From assembly GCF_000454545.1 (NCBI RefSeq), contig NZ_CM002139.1:2729399-2769038 (forward strand): a DNA stretch of 39,640 nt. The letters are read 5' to 3'. Origin of the DNA: Xanthomonas cassavae CFBP 4642. GTDB lineage: Bacteria; Pseudomonadota; Gammaproteobacteria; Xanthomonadales; Xanthomonadaceae. Below the pieces are notes generated by a model. It saw nothing but the letters and a program-made list of their open reading frames with translations. It did no database searches and was not told the DNA's origin. How positions within the stretch are numbered: position 1 is the first letter of the stretch; every line of letters starts with the position of its first letter. Of the stretch, positions 1 to 7,137 are shown one piece after another. A program made the position numbers and the translations under genes.

Positions 1-60
1 ACGCCGACGGCCTATGCCCAGCACCTGGCCAACAGCGATATCATCAACCCCGGACTCTAA
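1..60 (+). CDS. C-terminal fragment of a putative IS3-family transposase
   Basis: This is an open frame from the first base to a TAA at 58-60; its start lies outside the window. Only 19 residues are visible. The TPTAYA motif and the position 40 bp inside a plausible IS terminus suggest the end of an OrfB integrase-core transposase. None of the DDE catalytic residues are in view, so the family call is inference. Confidence 0.4.
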   Translation, partial: TPTAYAQHLANSDIINPGL

Positions 61-100
61 ACCCGACTGCTACTCAGGATGGGGGGACGTCGCCGGGTCA
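1..100 (+). mobile_element. Right end of an IS3-family insertion sequence (partial)
   Basis: The first 60 bases read in frame as the last 19 codons of a protein ending TPTAYAQHLANSDIINPGL. This resembles the C-terminal tail of IS3-family OrfB transposases, where a TPxxYA motif precedes a short tail. It is followed by a G-run and a terminus ending GGGTCA at 95-100. Read inwards from the other strand, the end starts TGACCC, as many IS3-family termini do. The rest of the element lies left of the window, so the inverted-repeat partner cannot be checked. The element ends exactly where the neighbouring minus-strand oxygenase gene loses its reading frame, so it is most likely the insertion that broke that gene. 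Confidence 0.55.
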
Positions 101-421
101 ATGACGAACCACTTGTATAGAAGCGCAGAACGAATAAGTGGGCAGCAAACGTCGACCGGTCAGCCGCTCCAACACCGGCTGCAACTGAATGAGCATCGAC
201 TCGCCCAGCGCGTCGGCGTAACGCCCTAGCGACTGTGTAGGCTCATCGTGCGTAAAGTAGTCCGTGCTATTGAGATGCAGCAGCGCATATCGCTCGAACA
301 ACTGGCATATCGCGGATGGCAGCGCGCATGGAACGAGCAAGTGATCGCGACCTCCCAGGACACGGACGTCCTCGACAGAGGATCCAGCGGAAAGATTCAA
401 CTCGCTGATCTGGGCATTCAT
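98..421 (-). pseudogene. Second 2OG-Fe(II) oxygenase, N-terminal fragment cut off by an IS
   Basis: The ATG (421-419) overlaps the stop of the upstream oxygenase as ATGA, so translation was probably coupled. The 107 visible residues end in LTGRRLLPTYSF, like the segment just before the iron-binding HxD motif in many prolyl-hydroxylase-like 2OG oxygenases, where TG-x-x-L-x-PTYSY usually leads into the jelly roll. The HxD...H iron triad and the 2OG-binding basic residue are all missing. The stop codon TGA at 100-98 is supplied by the IS terminus itself (TGACCC). The gene is the last of the RiPP operon. Its 3' half may survive left of the window beyond the IS. If intact it would probably have hydroxylated the peptide product or its precursor, but that role is inferred from context only. 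Confidence 0.6.
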
Positions 422-1260
422 GCAATGGGCTCCATTGGTGTCATGCTCTGGGGTTGGTCGCGGAACCAGATCGTAGCGATCCACTTCTCGCCCAACATTA
501 CCGGTGCGCCGCTATGCAGCGCCAGGTCCTGCTCGCTGGCCGTTGGGAAAGCAAAATGAACCGCGGTGCCAAGGTTCGCGATAATTTCCAACTGAGGATC
601 GGCAAACACCGTCTCCCCGCCTGCCTGCGGCGTATTGAGATAGACCAGCACCGTCGCTACGCGTTGTCCACGGCGCCCCAGATGCGCCGCCGATGACGGA
701 TCGCGTACATCGAAGTAGTCCTGATGATTCTCAACACCAGTGCCCGGCGTGTACCGAACCACCTGCACTGGCTCGGCGCAGCATGCATCGCGGCCTGCCA
801 GAAGAGCTGCGCGCGCCTCAAGCGCACGCACCTCCGCGCTCTCGCTGGCGGCGAAGTACATGCTGTGGCTGGTGCGCGCACGCGACACGTGACCAGCACC
901 ATCTTTGGCGTCCACATCGACCACTTGAGACGGAAGCAGGCGAGCGACGGAAGCATGGATAAGTGATCCTGCTTCGGCCTCGTCCACGAAATCCCGCACT
1001 ACGGTGAGATCCGGCCCGCGACAGGAAAGCATCACGCGCACGGTACGGTCGCCGAGGTCACGAGACGACGCCAGGCTACTCCGCGAGCCGCCGGCATCCA
1101 AAGGTGCCCTGGAACCAGAGAGCGGCAACACGGCTTCGCGCGCAGAAAAGCGATGAAAGCCACTGGCCACCAAAGTGGACATGGATTCCTCTGGACTGAT
1201 GCCCGCAGCACGCTGCTCGGCCACCCACGCGTTGAGGCAATGATCCAGCTGCTCAGGCAT
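418..1260 (-). CDS. Prolyl 4-hydroxylase-like 2OG-Fe(II) oxygenase of the RiPP cluster
   Basis: The protein has 280 residues. The start at 1260 is preferred over 1299 because GGAGG lies 6 nt upstream. It overlaps the end of the radical SAM gene. The C-terminal half (about 165-270) is a prolyl-4-hydroxylase-type jelly roll. The iron triad is visible as H179 and D181 (NHQDYF) and H249 (LHSG), and K259 is the expected 2OG-binding lysine ten residues later (GEKWIATIWFR). It also has the AGGETVF segment typical of P4H enzymes. Residues 1-75 are unlike the usual family and may be a substrate-binding extension. Such enzymes hydroxylate C-H bonds using O2 and 2-oxoglutarate. The precursor core contains four prolines, so hydroxyproline formation is a reasonable but unproven role. 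Confidence 0.85.
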   Translation of the reverse strand: MPEQLDHCLNAWVAEQRAAGISPEESMSTLVASGFHRFSAREAVLPLSGSRAPLDAGGSRSSLASSRDLGDRTVRVMLSCRGPDLTVVRDFVDEAEAGSLIHASVARLLPSQVVDVDAKDGAGHVSRARTSHSMYFAASESAEVRALEARAALLAGRDACCAEPVQVVRYTPGTGVENHQDYFDVRDPSSAAHLGRRGQRVATVLVYLNTPQAGGETVFADPQLEIIANLGTAVHFAFPTASEQDLALHSGAPVMLGEKWIATIWFRDQPQSMTPMEPIA

Positions 1261-2437
1261 GAGCCACCTCCGCGACGGCGGCATTGGCATGGCGATCACC
1301 TTCCACCAACGCGGCCTGGATGGCGTCGTACAGGCGTTTCAAGACACTGCAGTACACCGAGCGGTTGTTGAATCCGGCGTCACTGCTGAAGCGGTGTTCC
1401 AACTCGCCGCCCCGGCAGATCGCTTGGTGCCTGCAGCCCATGCACTGATCAGGCAAGGTTCGGTACGCGCGCTCGATCTCCCTCATGATCGGCTGGTTCA
1501 TCCATTGGCGAAAGCTGGCGGTTCGCACGTTGAAATGCTGCTGCGTTCGAAACCATGCCACGGCCGCCATGTAGGAGTCGTTCAATGCCATATCGCCGTC
1601 ACTGTGGATGACCAGATTGACTGCCGAAATATCCAATGCCACCCCACGGCGATGCAACGCGATCCGGTGCAGAACATCGCTGAACTGTTTCACGTAGACA
1701 TTGTCCTGACCGGTCAGCAACCAACGCTCGAACATTAGGCACAGCGCGTCACCGAACCTGTCGATCTCCACGCTGTCTGCGCTGAGGCTATCCCAGCTAT
1801 GGTCCGGCAACAAGAAGTTCAGCAATCCCACGCCCAGCGTATCCACGAAATGATCGTAGATGCGCCCATAGTCGAAATCGGGATTGAGTACCGCGATCAG
1901 GCTGATCGGCCGGATGTGTTCCTCCCGCGCAGCGCGCTGCAGCCGGTGCAGGGTTCGCTCGATCCGGTCGTAAGAACCGCGCCCTTTGTGATCGAGACGA
2001 TGAATATCGTTGTAGTCCCGAGGACCATCGAGACTGACTCCTATGTGCACATCGAATTCGCGCGCGACCTGCAGCCAGTCGTCTGACAGGTGCACGCCAT
2101 TGGTCTGGGTGATGAGATGCAGCACGCCTACCCGGGGTCTCAGCTTTTCCACGATCTCCGCGCACAGCGCGCGGAACGCTCGAGGATTCATCAAGGTAGG
2201 CTCGCCGCCATGGAAGGCAATTGCCAACTCACCGATATCATAGTCCTCCGTTGCCTCGACCAGCCGCGCGATAGCTTGTCGCGAGACGTCGCTGCGAAGC
2301 AGCGCCGGTCGCTCATGCACATCGGAATAGGCGTCGGCATAGTAGTAGCAGTAATCGCAATTGAGATTGCATCTCTCCGACAGTTTCAGATTCACCACCA
2401 GCGAGGAAATACGGGGGCTTTCCGAAAGCACTTCCAT
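1253..2437 (-). CDS. Radical SAM/SPASM peptide-modifying enzyme
   Basis: The protein has 394 residues. The start at 2437 is chosen because AGGAG sits 7 nt upstream; an in-frame start at 2506 lacks this. The radical SAM cluster motif CNLNCDYC gives C23, C27 and C30, and HGGEPTLMNP follows as the SAM-binding GGE segment. Near the C terminus, C332, C335, C341 and C363 (CMGC, ICRGGELEHRFS, SVYC) form a SPASM-type auxiliary FeS site. The CRGG...HR.S...F.N.SVYC pattern is the one seen in enzymes of the FxsB/XyeB/GrrM kind, which make carbon-carbon or ether crosslinks in peptides, including three-residue cyclophanes. The gene follows a small precursor peptide and overlaps an oxygenase, so its substrate is almost certainly that peptide. 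The crosslink chemistry is inferred. Confidence 0.88.
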   Translation of the reverse strand: MEVLSESPRISSLVVNLKLSERCNLNCDYCYYYADAYSDVHERPALLRSDVSRQAIARLVEATEDYDIGELAIAFHGGEPTLMNPRAFRALCAEIVEKLRPRVGVLHLITQTNGVHLSDDWLQVAREFDVHIGVSLDGPRDYNDIHRLDHKGRGSYDRIERTLHRLQRAAREEHIRPISLIAVLNPDFDYGRIYDHFVDTLGVGLLNFLLPDHSWDSLSADSVEIDRFGDALCLMFERWLLTGQDNVYVKQFSDVLHRIALHRRGVALDISAVNLVIHSDGDMALNDSYMAAVAWFRTQQHFNVRTASFRQWMNQPIMREIERAYRTLPDQCMGCRHQAICRGGELEHRFSSDAGFNNRSVYCSVLKRLYDAIQAALVEGDRHANAAVAEVAHA

Positions 2438-2502
2438 GCGGCCACTCCTGCTGTCCGACCGGTACTCGTGTGAGAGCCAAGCCTCTGCGCCATGTTTCTT
2501 GC

Positions 2503-2530
2503 GCATGCGGCGCCTACCGGCGCCGCATGC
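2503..2530 (-). promoter_or_regulatory. 12-bp perfect hairpin between precursor and radical SAM genes
   Basis: Bases 2503-2514 (GCATGCGGCGCC) and 2519-2530 form a perfect 12-bp inverted repeat around a 4-nt loop. It lies just after the precursor stop codon and before the radical SAM ribosome-binding site. There is no T-run, so it is not a classical intrinsic terminator. A stable stem here would be expected to protect or attenuate the transcript and so favour precursor over enzyme synthesis. That role is inferred. Confidence 0.6.
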
Positions 2531-2541
2531 AGGTCAGTTCA

Positions 2542-2700
2542 TCAAGCGATGTTCGGCTTGACCGGGGTCGGTGGGCCGACCTTCACGAATGCACCGGCAG
2601 CGGCGATATCACGCGCCTCCGACTCCGTCAACACGCGCATGGCAAGCTTGCGTGCGGCTTCCTTACGATCAACAGCGCTCTTCTTCTCATCATTGGACAT
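2542..2700 (-). CDS. Candidate RiPP precursor peptide
   Basis: The peptide has 52 residues. The ATG at 2700 has AAGGAG about 11 nt upstream. An in-frame start at 2790 would add 30 residues and overlap the permease stop, and it is less likely. The N-terminal two thirds are charged and helical, with the leader-like segment MRVLTESEARDIAAAG. The tail, GAFVKVGPPTPVKPNIA, is short, proline-rich and uncharged apart from two lysines. It contains FVK, an aromatic-x-basic triplet of the sort crosslinked by three-residue cyclophane enzymes, and four prolines that could be hydroxylated. The gene sits between a permease and a radical SAM/SPASM enzyme. It could be missed by gene callers because of its size. 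The exact cleavage site is unknown. Confidence 0.75.
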   Translation of the reverse strand: MSNDEKKSAVDRKEAARKLAMRVLTESEARDIAAAGAFVKVGPPTPVKPNIA

Positions 2701-2779
2701 GCTTATCTCAACTCCTTCTTGAATGTTGCCTAGCCGGCAACGGGCATCCGTGGTAGCACGGAATTGATCAGGTCTTGGC

Positions 2780-5257
2780 TCATTCACCACGCAGGGCCTC
2801 CATCGGCGACACCCGTGAGGCTTGCAACGCCGGTACCAGATTGGCTACCGCGCAGACTAGGCCGAACAACATCAGGACAATCAGCATCAACAACGGATCG
2901 AAAGGATCGATACCGAACAACCTGTCCGAGAGCGATCGACCAACCAGCAGCGCAGCAGGCAGCGCGACCAGTGTGGCTGCGGCGTACAGGCGAGCGCCCT
3001 CGGCGCCAACCAGGGCCAGCAAATGGCGACGATCTCCCCCCAACGCCAAGCGCACACCGAACTCGCGGGTACGGGATGCCACAGAGAAGGCAAGCAAAGC
3101 ATATAGGCCCACAGCGGACAGGACCATAGCCACGCTCACCAAGAGCTTGAGCATCATGTTCAAGCGCAGCGCATCACCCAATGTCTCCTGCACGATCGCC
3201 TGCATGGTCCTGATCTCATGGAAGCGCAGGCCAGCGGCAGATCGTCGCAGCGGATGCTCCAGCATCGGTCGGACTGCCGACAACGGCAGAGATGTGTTGA
3301 CGACCACCGAAACGCTGTCGGCTGGCATGTCTGGAAGCGGCCAGGGCGTTTCCATTGGCCGATAGACAGTGGCATATTCGTCACGCGAACGAAGGGAGCG
3401 CTGGCGCGCGACGCCGACCACGCCGACAACCCGATGGTCCCGTAAGCCTTTTGGCCCATTGACACTGACCAGACGACCCAACGGATCGCCGTCTCCCAAG
3501 TAGCGGCTCGCGAACGTGGCATCGACGATGATCGTCGGCGCGCCACCCCGCGTTTCGTCAGCACGGAAGCCGCGTCCCTGCAGCAGCGGCAGACCCAGTG
3601 CCCGGAAATAGTTTTGACTGACGAACACTTCGTAGGCGTTGATCTCCCGTGGACCACCGTCGCCATCCTTGATATGCATTGTCGCCAGTGACACGTTGTC
3701 GCCGAACGGAGCCGTGCTTGCCAAGGCGACCTCACGGATGCCCGGTGCATTTCCTACTTCATCCAGCCAAGCGGCCAGCGCCTGACGCAGCGGTCGGACA
3801 TTGACGTCTATGGAGCGTCGGTCGGCACCCAACTGGCCGACCGATACCGGACCGCGGGCGAAGCCGATGTCTTCGGCGATGAGGTTGTCCGAGCTGCGGA
3901 TCAGCAGTCCGGTGCCGAACACCAGCACCAGAGTGCAAGCGATCTGAGCGGCAACCAGATGACGACGCAATCGTGCCCCGCGGGCCGAGCCGGTCTGCCC
4001 ATTGCCGCCCTGACGTAGCGACTGGGCCAGGTTCTGCCGCAGCAAGCCCGCCGCAGCGACGGTCATGGCCACGGCGATGACTGCCACCATGACCGCCATC
4101 GCGGCAACAGTCGCCAGATCCAGGCCTACATGCTGAGGCACGTTGGCCGGGAGCATTCCCGCTCGCTGCAGAAAGCGCATGCCCGGCGCCAGTAACGCTA
4201 ACGCGCCCAATGCCCCCAGCATGGCCAGAAACAAGGCCTCGCAGGCAATCAGCGCCAAGTTTCGCGCACGCCTTGCGCCGAGCGCCTCCATCAGCGCGAA
4301 CGTGTGCTGACGACGGATCACGCTGAGTGCGAAAAGATTGCACAAGTTGGCCGTAGTCACGGCGAACACCATCAGCGCGGCCAGCGACATCAACGTCAGA
4401 GTGAAGACCCGGTCGCCAACCCACAGAAAGCGCAAGGGACGGGCCGATGGAGTTGCTGCGACCTGCTCGACGATCCAGTCCAAGCGCCGGTCGGCCGCGA
4501 GCCTCCTGCGCATCTCCTGGGTGGCGTCGTCGCTGCTTTGCCCAGGCGCGAGACGGGCGATCGCTTTGAGGTCGCCGAACGATCCGGCCGCCTCGGCCGA
4601 GCGATCCTGCTCGCTGATCTTCATCGGCAGCCACAGGTGACGCTTCGCGTCCGGGAAGCCGCTGCCTTCGGGAACCACTCCAACAATCAGGCAGGATGCG
4701 CCCGAGACGTTCAGCCGCTCTCCTTCGGCAAAAACACGACCGAGGATTTGCGCATGAAAGTCGGCGCTTACCACAGCGCGGCAGGGTGCACCGATCCTCG
4801 TGTCGTCGGCGTTCAATAGGCGACCAGCGACCGGATGGATTCCTAGCAATGGGAATATGTCAGGGCTGACGGTGACCGCCGAGACACTGCCGATCATCCG
4901 TGCGGCGTCGCTGTATAGGGTGGGTTCGGAGGTTTTAAAGGCAGCCATGCGCTGAAGGCTCTGCCCCGGGCTGCCCGCAGTCTCCAGGAAGGGAACCGAC
5001 CAGCCCAAATCCAGCCCCAGGGTGTCTGAGCGCAATTGGAGCGTCACCAGACGATCGTCTACCGGAAAGGGCAGTGGCTTGACCAGCAGGCCATACATGA
5101 GCGCAAACATGCACGCGTTGAGCGCGATTGCCAGGGTTGCCAGCGCCACGATGACCCACGCTTGTCGGGACTGTGCGGTTGCCACAGTGGCCGAGCGTGC
5201 ACCCTTCACCAACAACGCCCGTGCACCGGCAACTAGGCTGGCATACATCCCGCGCAT
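2780..5257 (-). CDS. Duplicated FtsX/MacB-type permease (ADOP-like exporter subunit)
   Basis: The protein has 825 residues. It opens with a transmembrane segment followed by GLLVKPLPFP..DRLV, the hallmark of MacB periplasmic core domains in duplicated orphan permeases. An FtsX segment follows near residues 280-370 (LCNLFALSVIRRQHTFALMEALGARR). A second core domain follows, and a last FtsX unit ends ASRVSPMEALRGE, the classic family C terminus. No ATPase gene is adjacent, so any ATP-binding partner is encoded elsewhere or the protein acts without one. It is the first gene of the minus-strand cluster, 79 bp upstream of the precursor. MacB-like permeases export peptides in other RiPP systems such as darobactin, so a role in product export or self-protection is likely. 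Confidence 0.85.
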   Translation of the reverse strand: MRGMYASLVAGARALLVKGARSATVATAQSRQAWVIVALATLAIALNACMFALMYGLLVKPLPFPVDDRLVTLQLRSDTLGLDLGWSVPFLETAGSPGQSLQRMAAFKTSEPTLYSDAARMIGSVSAVTVSPDIFPLLGIHPVAGRLLNADDTRIGAPCRAVVSADFHAQILGRVFAEGERLNVSGASCLIVGVVPEGSGFPDAKRHLWLPMKISEQDRSAEAAGSFGDLKAIARLAPGQSSDDATQEMRRRLAADRRLDWIVEQVAATPSARPLRFLWVGDRVFTLTLMSLAALMVFAVTTANLCNLFALSVIRRQHTFALMEALGARRARNLALIACEALFLAMLGALGALALLAPGMRFLQRAGMLPANVPQHVGLDLATVAAMAVMVAVIAVAMTVAAAGLLRQNLAQSLRQGGNGQTGSARGARLRRHLVAAQIACTLVLVFGTGLLIRSSDNLIAEDIGFARGPVSVGQLGADRRSIDVNVRPLRQALAAWLDEVGNAPGIREVALASTAPFGDNVSLATMHIKDGDGGPREINAYEVFVSQNYFRALGLPLLQGRGFRADETRGGAPTIIVDATFASRYLGDGDPLGRLVSVNGPKGLRDHRVVGVVGVARQRSLRSRDEYATVYRPMETPWPLPDMPADSVSVVVNTSLPLSAVRPMLEHPLRRSAAGLRFHEIRTMQAIVQETLGDALRLNMMLKLLVSVAMVLSAVGLYALLAFSVASRTREFGVRLALGGDRRHLLALVGAEGARLYAAATLVALPAALLVGRSLSDRLFGIDPFDPLLMLIVLMLFGLVCAVANLVPALQASRVSPMEALRGE

Positions 5258-5429
5258 TCCACGGACAACATTACTTTGGCAACTCCCGTTTCCATTGCAA
5301 CTATTGCTCCAAGGCTTCGCCGTAACGTGGGAACTCGTGTTAGTAGCGCTATGCAGACGAGACTACACGCGGAACTCCGATAAAACAATCACCCCCTTCC
5401 CCCACATCAAGCGTGGTGCACTTTCTAGG

Positions 5430-6051
5430 AATGGCCTTCAAAAATTCCCGGTTTGCGTTGCGGTCCAAGCCAAGCATCACGGGAAATCTCGGCATGAATC
5501 AATTTCCTCTGGGCTTGGACCCAATCGCCCAGGAAGACTCGCAATAAAGTTTTCCTGGGCGAGATGAAGCAGGCCGTTCTTCGGGGTGCCGAAAGGTCGC
5601 TTCGCTCAAGCCGAAGTACGGGCCCGCCGAGCAGGATCGGGATCTGCATCGCAGGCGCCACAATGGCGAACAGCGGCATGGATAGGTTGAAGTTCTGGAT
5701 CGCGGCGCGCCGTCCGGTCGCTGTCGTAGCCACGCAGGTCGCACCACAGCTTGGGCAGCGCCCGTAAAACCGCCAAGTCCGCCTGCCGCGCCACCAGCCA
5801 ACCCAGTGACCCTGTCAGCCACGCGACCACCCCCTGCGAATGCGCGGAAGCCACTTGGCCATCAACATCGCGGGGCACCACTGCACCAGAAGCGTTGAGA
5901 GAATCACTTTGAACAAGTCCATGGTGATCCACAGCAGCAGGGCCATGGTCAGCGGATCAGGAAACGTATGGAAGAAAGCATGGCAGCGGGCAGGCCAGTT
6001 GTCACAGTGGACAACGCAGTGTGACGCATGGAACCGGGCTCCGAAGGGCAA
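5430..6051 (-). pseudogene. Possible decayed membrane-protein gene
   Basis: Three minus-strand frames carry protein-like pieces that would join only with frameshifts. The first is hydrophobic (MALLLWITMDLFKVILSTLL, around 5880-5960). The second reads AWLTGSLGWLVARQADLAVL around 5770-5830. The third reads FNLSMPLFAIVAPAMQIPIL around 5630-5690. The order and hydrophobic character suggest one multi-pass membrane protein that has lost its frame at least twice. I do not recognise the family. Hydrophobic frames can arise by chance in GC-rich DNA, so this is a weak call. Confidence 0.22.
5526..5561. repeat. Inverted repeat, 10-bp stem
   Basis: CGCCCAGGAA at 5526-5535 is repeated inverted as TTCCTGGGCG at 5552-5561, with a 16-nt loop. 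It sits inside the non-coding stretch and might be a transcription terminator or a mobile-element remnant. There is no clear T-run. Confidence 0.4.
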
Positions 6052-6158
6052 GAATGAACGACGATTGCCTCGGTGGCGAGCGAGCAGGGAGGGACCGCAC
6101 TCTTGAGCGGCGGCTTTGCCCTTGAGACGCGTGGGCGTCAGGGCCTGTCGGATTGACT

Positions 6159-6172
6159 ACCGTTAAAACGGT
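6159..6172. repeat. 14-bp palindrome, possible operator
   Basis: ACCGTTAAAACGGT is a perfect palindrome in an AT-richer patch about 115 bp downstream of the small exported-protein gene. No known regulator site is recognised. A chance origin is possible. Confidence 0.25.
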
Positions 6173-6274
6173 TTCGCAGTAAGTGAACTGCTGGTTTGCG
6201 TCAGTATCCTGCTGCGAGGAAAACAGCAAGGATCCAGCAAATCTCGTCGGGTAAGGCGAACGTACATCTTTGAC

Positions 6275-6298
6275 GGCTACGGCTACGGCTACGGCTTC
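6275..6298. repeat. GGCTAC hexanucleotide tandem repeat at a stop codon
   Basis: Three GGCTAC units (6275-6292) and one GGCTTC variant (6293-6298) run through the end of the minus-strand gene. Read on that strand the unit is GTAGCC, so each copy carries an in-frame TAG. Changes in copy number would therefore not extend the protein. Confidence 0.6.
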
Positions 6299-6744
6299 GC
6301 TTGCTGCTCATAGTCCGTCAGGTAGTGCTCGGGATTGCTCTGCCCGGAAAGGTACTCGTCGTAACGCACCCACGCAGGGTTCGGAGATCCGGGAACATAG
6401 AGCTCGCCGGCACTTCCACTGAGGATCAACAGCACATAGGGCCGGCCGTTGAGCTGCACCGTGTAGCGGGTGTCCTTCTCCGTCGCGCTGGTGGTCGCCA
6501 ACAGAATCTTTTTGTCGATCGCGCTGTCGGAGTCCGTGACCTGGATCAACGCCTGGTTCTTCTCGCGCGGTCCGTACCGCAGCGTCCACGCCTTGATGCC
6601 ATCCTTGGACGCGTAGGTCTTCACCTGAGTGGCGATTTCTGCACGCGGTGTCTCTGCGTGTGCGGATACGACGGCACCGCCGAACAACGCGGTAAGAAGC
6701 ACAGCTGTTGCCGGGATTTGACGCAGACGATAACGAAGTTTCAT
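6289..6744 (-). CDS. Small exported protein of unknown function
   Basis: The protein has 151 residues. It begins with a clear Sec signal peptide: a basic start (MKLRYRLRQ), a hydrophobic core and a cleavage site near AHA-ETP. The mature part of about 120 residues is mixed alpha/beta and has no cysteines. Residues WTLRYGPREKNQALIQVTDSDSAIDKK suggest a soluble periplasmic fold. AAGGAAGAG precedes the ATG at a good distance. I do not recognise the family. It stands alone on the minus strand, divergent from the sigma factor gene, and has no visible link to either neighbouring cluster. Confidence 0.75.
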   Translation of the reverse strand: MKLRYRLRQIPATAVLLTALFGGAVVSAHAETPRAEIATQVKTYASKDGIKAWTLRYGPREKNQALIQVTDSDSAIDKKILLATTSATEKDTRYTVQLNGRPYVLLILSGSAGELYVPGSPNPAWVRYDEYLSGQSNPEHYLTDYEQQAKP

Positions 6745-7137
6745 CGATCTCTTCCTTGGTGGGTTGGGTCAGGAAACACGTGGACAGGTTCAGAGCGGGA
6801 GGCTCGGCAGGTCCGTTTGAACTTCAACCGCCGGCCCCATGCACTCAGCCGCCCTGCCTGTATCAAGACGAATGAAGACCCGACTTCCCCGCCGCATGCT
6901 GCGGGCGATGCGCCCAATTCGCCGCATCCCGACCGCTCTCAGCGATGCGGTAGTTCAAGAAACCACTACTGTTCCAGCAAAAAGAGGATTCGCTTGGCTA
7001 TCCGTTGCCTAGAATCCTACTTCGCCCCTTCCCGCAACGGCTCTGCGACGAGCGTCGAACGAGCGCGCCATTTCCCTACCCTCCATCGGTGCGCGAACGG
7101 TGCTGCCAAGCGCAGCCGTTTGGGCTAATCTGGCTGG
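6745..7137. other. Divergent intergenic region
   Basis: The 393 bp separates the minus-strand exported-protein gene from the plus-strand ECF sigma gene and should hold both promoters. I see no RNA gene, terminator or recognisable Fur box. A TAGAAT near 7010 could be a -10 element, but no -35 hexamer sits at the right distance. Confidence 0.45.

Larger units (their letters stand above)
5258..6288. other. Poorly coding 1-kb stretch upstream of the RiPP operon
   Basis: No convincing intact gene is visible. The right part may hold a decayed minus-strand membrane-protein gene, listed separately. The first 150 bp next to 5257 should contain the promoter of the permease-led operon, but I cannot pick out a clear -35/-10 pair. 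Two inverted repeats are present: 5526-5535 with 5552-5561 (CGCCCAGGAA stem), and a 14-bp palindrome at 6159-6172 (ACCGTTAAAACGGT) that could be an operator. Confidence 0.5.

Noticed and set aside
2701..2790. Longer 82-residue form of the RiPP precursor
   Set aside because: The start at 2790 overlaps the permease stop and lacks a good ribosome-binding site, whereas the ATG at 2700 has AAGGAG at usable distance.
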